Part shown: positions 5,281 to 8,395 of the stretch, in pieces
How positions within the stretch are numbered: the stretch's first letter is position 1
Layout of the letters: every line of letters starts with the position of its first letter
NCBI GenBank assembly: GCA_937892545.1
Contig: CALAFO010000064.1
Coordinates: 1 to 8,395, forward strand
Direction: 5' to 3'
DNA: 8,395 nucleotides
DNA from: Scatosoma sp002474405
Lineage (GTDB): Bacteria > Bacillota > Clostridia > Christensenellales > Borkfalkiaceae
The notes under the pieces: generated by a model
Databases searched by the model: none
What the model was told of the DNA's origin: nothing
The model's input: only the letters and a program-made list of their open reading frames with translations
Position numbers and translations under genes: made by a program

Positions 5281-6318
5281 TTACACCCCCACGATAAAGA
5301 CGTCGCCGAGTATCTCTTCGAGTTTGCATACGGCGGTAGGTTCAAAGCCTTTGGCAAGTTCTTTTTCTTCCGCGAGAACGTCGTCGGGTTCTTCGATATC
5401 TCCGTCGAACAAACGCATTTCTTCTTCGGTAAGAATTTCGCCCGTATCTAAGTCTATATGTCGATTAACGGCAGTTTCGACGCGTTCAATGAATTGCTTT
5501 TCGTTGTCGTTTTCTACGATATACAGGTCGTGATATTTTACGATTTTCGCAAAGTAATTTTCGGCGGCGTGATAAGGAAAACCGACCATCGGAATACGGT
5601 CTTTTAAGCCCACGTCGCGGCTTGTAATGGTAAGGTCGAGTTCGTTACCGAGAAGCACGGCTTTGTCGCCTAAAACTTCGTAGAAATCGCCTAAACGGTA
5701 TACCACGATAGCCGTCGGGTGTTCCGCTTGATATGCCGTATATTTTTGATACGTAGGATTGCCTTTTTCGCGTTGTTCTTCTTCGTGAACTTCGGCAAGA
5801 ATTTCCTGCATTTCTTCTTCCGAGGGCATATCCGTTTCATCGTCGTTTGTATCGGTTTCGGCAGTTAAAACGTCCGTTTTTGTATCTTTAACTTCGGTAT
5901 CGTCGATTTTATCGAAAATAGAAAACTGTAAATTCTGCGGCTTCGGCGGTTGCTGTTTGGGGGTAACGGTTTTAATGGGTGTTGTCTTTTTCGGCGCGGG
6001 TTTATATTCTTCGCCGTCTATGGTGTAAAGCGTGCCTTCGATTGAGTCTTCTTCAAAAAAGTGGATTGCCCAACCATACACGGTAACGTCGTCAATACAA
6101 GCGGAATTAACACCTGTTTCGGCAAGTTTTCTCGCTTCGTCGCAAGCATATTTCATAAAGCCGGAAAGAGCCTTTTTATTTAATAAAGGGTGTCCGTCCT
6201 TTTCAAACGGAGTGCCGTTATTTATCTTGTCGGCAAGGGTTTCGCTCACATTGTTTTGTAAGTAATTCAGTATCAGTTCTTCCTGTTTGTTTTGCGGTGT
6301 AAGATTTAACTTAATCAT
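5281..6318 (-). CDS. AcrIIA9/PcfK-like domain fused to MutS domain I
   Basis: 345 residues. Residues 1-105 match the PcfK-like family that includes the Cas9 inhibitor AcrIIA9 (NNVSETLADKINNG; DGHPLLNKKALSGFMKYAC; VTVYGWAIHFFEEDSIEGTLY). A Pro/Lys/Thr linker (106-129), QFSIF (131-135, like a beta-clamp-binding motif) and an acidic stretch (138-182) follow. Residues about 188-280 are MutS domain I: VVYRLGDFYEVLGDKA (205-220) retains the mismatch-reading Phe212-X-Glu214, then DLTITSRDVGLKDRIPMVG and PYHAAENYFAKIV. There is no MutS clamp or ATPase domain. Likely roles are Cas9 or DNA-repair interference during element transfer, or DNA binding; none is proven. GGAGTG precedes the ATG, and the start overlaps the previous stop by 8 nt. 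The pcfJ-like gene starts 2 nt after its stop, matching the pcfK-pcfJ pairing of conjugative elements. Confidence 0.85.
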   Translation of the reverse strand: MIKLNLTPQNKQEELILNYLQNNVSETLADKINNGTPFEKDGHPLLNKKALSGFMKYACDEARKLAETGVNSACIDDVTVYGWAIHFFEEDSIEGTLYTIDGEEYKPAPKKTTPIKTVTPKQQPPKPQNLQFSIFDKIDDTEVKDTKTDVLTAETDTNDDETDMPSEEEMQEILAEVHEEEQREKGNPTYQKYTAYQAEHPTAIVVYRLGDFYEVLGDKAVLLGNELDLTITSRDVGLKDRIPMVGFPYHAAENYFAKIVKYHDLYIVENDNEKQFIERVETAVNRHIDLDTGEILTEEEMRLFDGDIEEPDDVLAEEKELAKGFEPTAVCKLEEILGDVFIVGV

Positions 6319-6523
6319 CGTTTTTACACTCCTTTTGTAGTATTTCTAAAATGTCGTTTTCTTCGTATCCGACCGAACAAAGCCAGATAATCGTTGCAAG
6401 CGTTTCAAGGTTCGCACCTTGTCTGTTTTTCTCAAACAATTTTTCGTATTGTGTGCAATCGCCGCTTGTAAACCATTGATATTTATTGCAAAGACGATAT
6501 AGTTTTTCTGTTGAAATTTTCAT
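6311..6523 (-). CDS. Small conserved-looking mobile-element protein, 70 aa
   Basis: 70 residues starting MKISTEKLYRLCNKYQWFT. It is mainly helical by eye, with a QYEKLFEKNRQGA segment and a WLCSVGYEENDILEIL helix near the end. I recognise the general type as small proteins that sit beside PcfK-like genes in clostridial integrative elements, but have no function for it. AAGGAG about 9 nt upstream fixes the ATG at 6523; a longer frame to 6724 is only the shadow of the preceding gene. Its stop overlaps the start of the AcrIIA9/MutS-I gene by 8 nt, so the two are probably translationally coupled. Being adjacent to an anti-CRISPR-like gene, it could be a cofactor or regulator of it. Confidence 0.75.
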   Translation of the reverse strand: MKISTEKLYRLCNKYQWFTSGDCTQYEKLFEKNRQGANLETLATIIWLCSVGYEENDILEILQKECKNDD

Positions 6524-6536
6524 ATTTGTATGCTCC

Positions 6537-6911
6537 TTAAAACGGTAAGTCTTCGAGTAAATCGGCAGCCGTGCCTTCCAAATCGTTAAGCGTTGTATAG
6601 TTATTAAAACCGCCGCGATAGTCTTGTTCGTTTTTAGCCGTGCGGATAAGTATGTGATTGTACCATTCGTCGGAAAAGTAGCGAACGTCGGATATAGATA
6701 CGTAAACGCATTTGTTTTCCACACTTTTGATAAATGCTGAAAAGCAGTAATGATTTCTGCCGACGTTTACAAGTTGCCAGTGGTTATTTCTGCACATTGT
6801 TTTCAAGAAATTTATGTATTTGGTCTGAAACGATTTGTAGTCATCGCCCGTGTAACAGCCGGACGAAAACTCGTAACCCACATATTTTTTCAAATCTTTG
6901 ATATTAGCCAT
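6537..6911 (-). CDS. Conserved-looking mobile-element protein, 124 aa, unknown function
   Basis: 124 residues, no signal peptide or membrane helix. The sequence opens MANIKDLKKYVGYEFSSG, with a central helix (YKSFQTKYINFLKTMC, about 25-40), an alternating strand region (HWQLVNVGRNHYCFSAFI, KCVYVSISDVRYF) and a Tyr/Asn-rich tail (DEWYNHILIRTAKNEQDY, NNYTTL). The pattern suggests a compact alpha/beta protein. I cannot name a domain. It is a typical companion gene in conjugative-element operons carrying ArdA. GGAG 11 nt upstream supports the ATG, and the start overlaps the upstream gene's stop by 8 nt; the next gene starts 13 nt after its stop. Confidence 0.78.
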   Translation of the reverse strand: MANIKDLKKYVGYEFSSGCYTGDDYKSFQTKYINFLKTMCRNNHWQLVNVGRNHYCFSAFIKSVENKCVYVSISDVRYFSDEWYNHILIRTAKNEQDYRGGFNNYTTLNDLEGTAADLLEDLPF

Positions 6912-7098
6912 TGTTCGTATCTCCGTATAAATTTATTATTTTTATGTGTTTGTAAGATAAACCGTTGTCTTTTCTGAACTTTTTTACGGCTTGTTTGAGC
7001 GTATAAAAAACGTATGAGTAAGTTTTTCTTTCGTTATCGCCCCAAAAATCAAGGGTAAGCGTGCCGAGTTCGTTGTAATAGTAGAAAATGTATCTCAT
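6904..7098 (-). CDS. Small aromatic-rich protein, 64 aa, unknown function
   Basis: 64 residues beginning MRYIFYYYNELGTLTLDFWG. Two predicted strands are followed by a basic helix (LKQAVKKFRKDNGL, about 34-47) and a last strand (HIKIINLYG), a beta-beta-alpha-beta outline. No catalytic motif is visible. A GGAAGGA ribosome site lies 7 nt upstream. The start codon overlaps the previous gene's stop by 4 nt (ATGA) and its own stop overlaps the next start by 8 nt, so it is firmly embedded in the operon. Function unknown; position between ArdA and the AcrIIA9-like gene makes an accessory role in transfer or anti-defence possible. Confidence 0.75.
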   Translation of the reverse strand: MRYIFYYYNELGTLTLDFWGDNERKTYSYVFYTLKQAVKKFRKDNGLSYKHIKIINLYGDTNNG

Positions 7099-7283
7099 TT
7101 CTCAATCCTTCCGTAAACGTCATCGGCGTAAAACTGACATACAAACCAATTAAAAAGAGCGTGACATTTCACGCCCTTATAATCGACTATGTAATCGTTG
7201 TTTCCGACTTCTTCCAAGACGGTTATTTCTGCCATTTCGCCGTTAAGCGAGTTGATATGTGCCATTGTTTTATACTCTTTCAT
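7095..7283 (-). CDS. Small protein, 62 aa, unknown function
   Basis: 62 residues. The body reads as a small beta barrel-like unit (AEITVLEEVGNNDYIVDYKG, residues 17-36), then CHALFNWFVCQFYADDVYG. Such short beta-rich proteins recur in clostridial conjugative-element operons; no function is known to me. AGGAGT lies 7 nt upstream of the ATG at 7283; the alternative Met7 (7265) has only a weak AAAGAG. The gene starts 20 nt after the ardA stop and overlaps the next gene by ATGA, implying coupled translation. Confidence 0.75.
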   Translation of the reverse strand: MKEYKTMAHINSLNGEMAEITVLEEVGNNDYIVDYKGVKCHALFNWFVCQFYADDVYGRIEK

Positions 7284-7303
7284 TGTAAAAACTCCTGTTA
7301 TGT

Positions 7304-7849
7304 TTAATAAATTTCAATAAGACCGTCGCTGTATTCGGAAATTGTTTCTTCGCCGCAGTATCTTCCGTAGCGTTCAAGGTCTATAAAGTCTAAAATATGT
7401 TCGGGTATTTCATAACCGCAACAGTCGAGCATTTCTTTGCCGTAATCTTCCCACGAGTAGCCGCTCCATAGATTGATACAATCGTCCCAGCGGTCGCCGT
7501 GAGATTTTACTTTTTCTTCAAAATCGTCGTAGCAACGAACTTCGAGGAACGCACAAAAAACTTTGTATTTGTAATCGTCGTTCAAAACGCCCGATTCTTT
7601 TAACGTATTGAACAACGTTTCGGGGTTGACGTAATCCCAGTTTATAGAATTGTCGTAAATACCTTCGACGTCTTGTATAAACAGTTCTTCGTCTATGCCG
7701 TCAAGTTCAAAGCCTTCTTTTTTAAGTTCTTCTACAATTTCGTCCCAATCGGAATAGTCCGAAAGGTCAAGCCATTTCGAGCCTAACGCTCTTTCGTTGC
7801 ATTCGTTGTATGAACCCCACGAACCGATAACAACTTTAATACCATTCAT
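7304..7849 (-). CDS. ardA: ArdA-like antirestriction protein (DNA mimic)
   Basis: 181 residues, slightly longer than usual ArdA (about 165-175). The N-terminal ArdA core is visible: a first strand (IKVVIGSWGSYNECNERA), the G-x-WLDL turn (residues 23-29), then WDEIVEELKKEGFELDG and the ELFIQDVEG segment (55-63). The protein is extremely acidic, with 45 Asp/Glu against 15 Lys/Arg, as expected for a dimeric mimic of bent B-DNA that occupies type I restriction-modification enzymes. ArdA is made early by incoming conjugative elements to protect entering DNA. The start at 7849 is set by AGGAGA (7858-7863), 8 nt upstream; a TTG at 7867 lies over that site and is unlikely. The start overlaps a 34-codon ORF by 14 nt. 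Its residues 95-181 are less clearly family-like. Confidence 0.85.
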   Translation of the reverse strand: MNGIKVVIGSWGSYNECNERALGSKWLDLSDYSDWDEIVEELKKEGFELDGIDEELFIQDVEGIYDNSINWDYVNPETLFNTLKESGVLNDDYKYKVFCAFLEVRCYDDFEEKVKSHGDRWDDCINLWSGYSWEDYGKEMLDCCGYEIPEHILDFIDLERYGRYCGEETISEYSDGLIEIY

Positions 7850-7940
7850 TTTCAAGTTCTCCTTCAATCATAAGTTTTTCTTCAATTCTGTCTTTTGCTT
7901 CGTCAAGCAATTCTTCTAAATCAATGATGGGTTTATCCAT
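7836..7940 (-). CDS. Short ORF of 34 aa overlapping the ardA start
   Basis: ATG at 7940 begins 34 codons reading MDKPIIDLEELLDEAKDRI and ending LENEWY-stop. The product is an acidic amphipathic helix (many Glu/Asp, Leu/Ile every three to four residues). A good ribosome site (GGTGAT) lies 5 nt upstream, inside the stop region of the previous gene, with a 1-nt gap. The ORF runs 14 nt into ardA, so ribosomes finishing it would terminate at the ardA start. It may be a real microprotein or a leader that couples ardA translation to the upstream genes. No homology is recognised. Confidence 0.5.
   Translation of the reverse strand: MDKPIIDLEELLDEAKDRIEEKLMIEGELENEWY
7858..7863 (-). promoter_or_regulatory. 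Ribosome binding site fixing the ardA start
   Basis: AGGAGA on the minus strand, 8 nt before the ATG at 7849, lies inside the 34-codon ORF. It excludes the longer TTG start at 7867. Confidence 0.7.
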
Positions 7941-7941
7941 T

Positions 7942-8148
7942 TCACATCACCTCAAAATCTTCGATATAAATTTTGTCGTAGTTGCAGCCGTATTCAAAAT
8001 ATTTGCCGTTTTCGTCTGTGTATAAGTCGTAGGTCAGAACGCTGATTCTGCCGCGATTCGTAACTGCAAGTTGAACTTCTTTTTCAGTCGCATATACGAT
8101 ATTGAAAGTTATATAAGTTTCACCGTCAAAGTGTTGATATTCAGCCAT
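7942..8148 (-). CDS. Small beta-rich protein, 68 aa, unknown function
   Basis: 68 residues beginning MAEYQHFDGETYITFNIVYA, followed by strand-like stretches (EVQLAVTNRGRISVLTYDLY) and an acidic end (YDKIYIEDFEVM). It looks like a single all-beta domain with no signal peptide, cysteine cluster or catalytic motif. GGAGC 7 nt upstream, overlapping the previous stop, supports the ATG at 8148. The next ORF begins 1 nt after its stop. Small proteins of this look are common cargo in clostridial conjugative elements; function not known. Confidence 0.75.
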   Translation of the reverse strand: MAEYQHFDGETYITFNIVYATEKEVQLAVTNRGRISVLTYDLYTDENGKYFEYGCNYDKIYIEDFEVM

Positions 8149-8159
8149 TTTCTTGCTCC

Positions 8160-8395
8160 TTATACCGTTTTATACCATACCGAATATTCGACTTCGATAT
8201 CTCTGCCGTCGTATTCGTAATACATTGTTACGTAACCTTTGAACTCGTTTTCTTTTCCGATTATCGGGTGACAATTCTTTTCGGCGTCATCAAAAGCGCG
8301 GGTATAACGCTTACCGTTTTTAGAAACGCATTTGCAGAATAACGTTCCTTCGTCGTTAAGAAATCCGAGACCGGAAATCTTTTCGTCAAAGTTTC
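8160..8395 (-). CDS. Unknown protein, C-terminal 77 aa visible (5' partial)
   Basis: The minus-strand frame is open from the window edge to a TAA at 8160-8162, giving 77 residues with no start inside that fits the flow. It reads from NFDEKISGLGFLNDEG through CKC (20-22) to a Tyr-rich end (YVTMYYEYDGRDIEVEY, then SVWYKTV). The tail looks beta-rich. It ends 11 nt before the next gene's start, and its stop overlaps that gene's ribosome site (TAAGGAGC), so it is the most upstream visible member of the operon. No family recognised. Confidence 0.68.
   Translation of the reverse strand, partial: NFDEKISGLGFLNDEGTLFCKCVSKNGKRYTRAFDDAEKNCHPIIGKENEFKGYVTMYYEYDGRDIEVEYSVWYKTV

Noticed and set aside
4988..5533. 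Open frame of 181 codons on the + strand
   Set aside because: It is antisense to the pcfJ-like and AcrIIA9/MutS-I genes, Ser/Arg-rich, with no ribosome site or recognisable domain.
7850..7867. ardA start at TTG 7867
   Set aside because: It overlaps the AGGAGA site that serves the ATG at 7849, and ArdA homology begins at the later start.
1..8395. CRISPR array, insertion sequence or transposase in the window
   Set aside because: No spaced direct repeats, transposase motifs or paired terminal repeats were found by eye on either strand.

Overview
The window looks like chromosomal DNA from an anaerobic, clostridia-like Firmicute, possibly a gut lineage. The evidence is strong AGGAGG-type ribosome sites, a Bacillus/Clostridium-type LexA box in front of lexA, a class I phosphomannose isomerase, and a block of genes typical of clostridial conjugative elements (PcfJ-like, PcfK/AcrIIA9-like, ArdA). 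This placement is an inference from gene content; no rRNA or other marker gene is present.

Left part (1-3582, + strand). A class I mannose-6-phosphate isomerase domain (start outside the window) is fused in frame to a complete ROK sugar kinase. A WYL-domain regulator follows 8 nt later and ends in a rho-independent terminator. Next comes an autoregulated-looking lexA unit: an extended -10 promoter, a CGAAA-N4-GTTCG operator just downstream of the -10, LexA with a Cys-Gly cleavage site, and a 67-residue zinc-ribbon protein.

Middle (3583-4690). A 280-nt gap between genes holds a folded-looking element with pairing potential across 3605-3665, then a long terminator hairpin with a U tract. After these come two tandem, related sigma-region-4-like proteins. 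The first is complete and starts at TTG. The second stops matching its sibling at 4681.

Right part (4637-8395, - strand). This is one tightly packed operon read right to left: an unknown gene open at its 5' end, a 68-residue protein, a 34-residue ORF, ArdA antirestriction protein, three small unknown proteins (62, 64, 124 residues), a 70-residue protein, a 345-residue AcrIIA9/PcfK-like protein fused to a MutS domain I, and a PcfJ-like protein that loses its second half. Overlaps and gaps of -14 to +20 nt support a single transcript. ArdA and the AcrIIA9-like domain point to an anti-defence segment of a conjugative element.

The most striking features are two. At 4681-4688 both the second sigma-like gene and the pcfJ-like gene are cut and joined tail to tail, a recombination or assembly junction resolved to about 8 bp. 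The 345-residue protein combines a putative anti-Cas9 fold, a clamp-binding-like QFSIF motif and a MutS mismatch-recognition module that keeps its Phe-X-Glu motif but has no ATPase.
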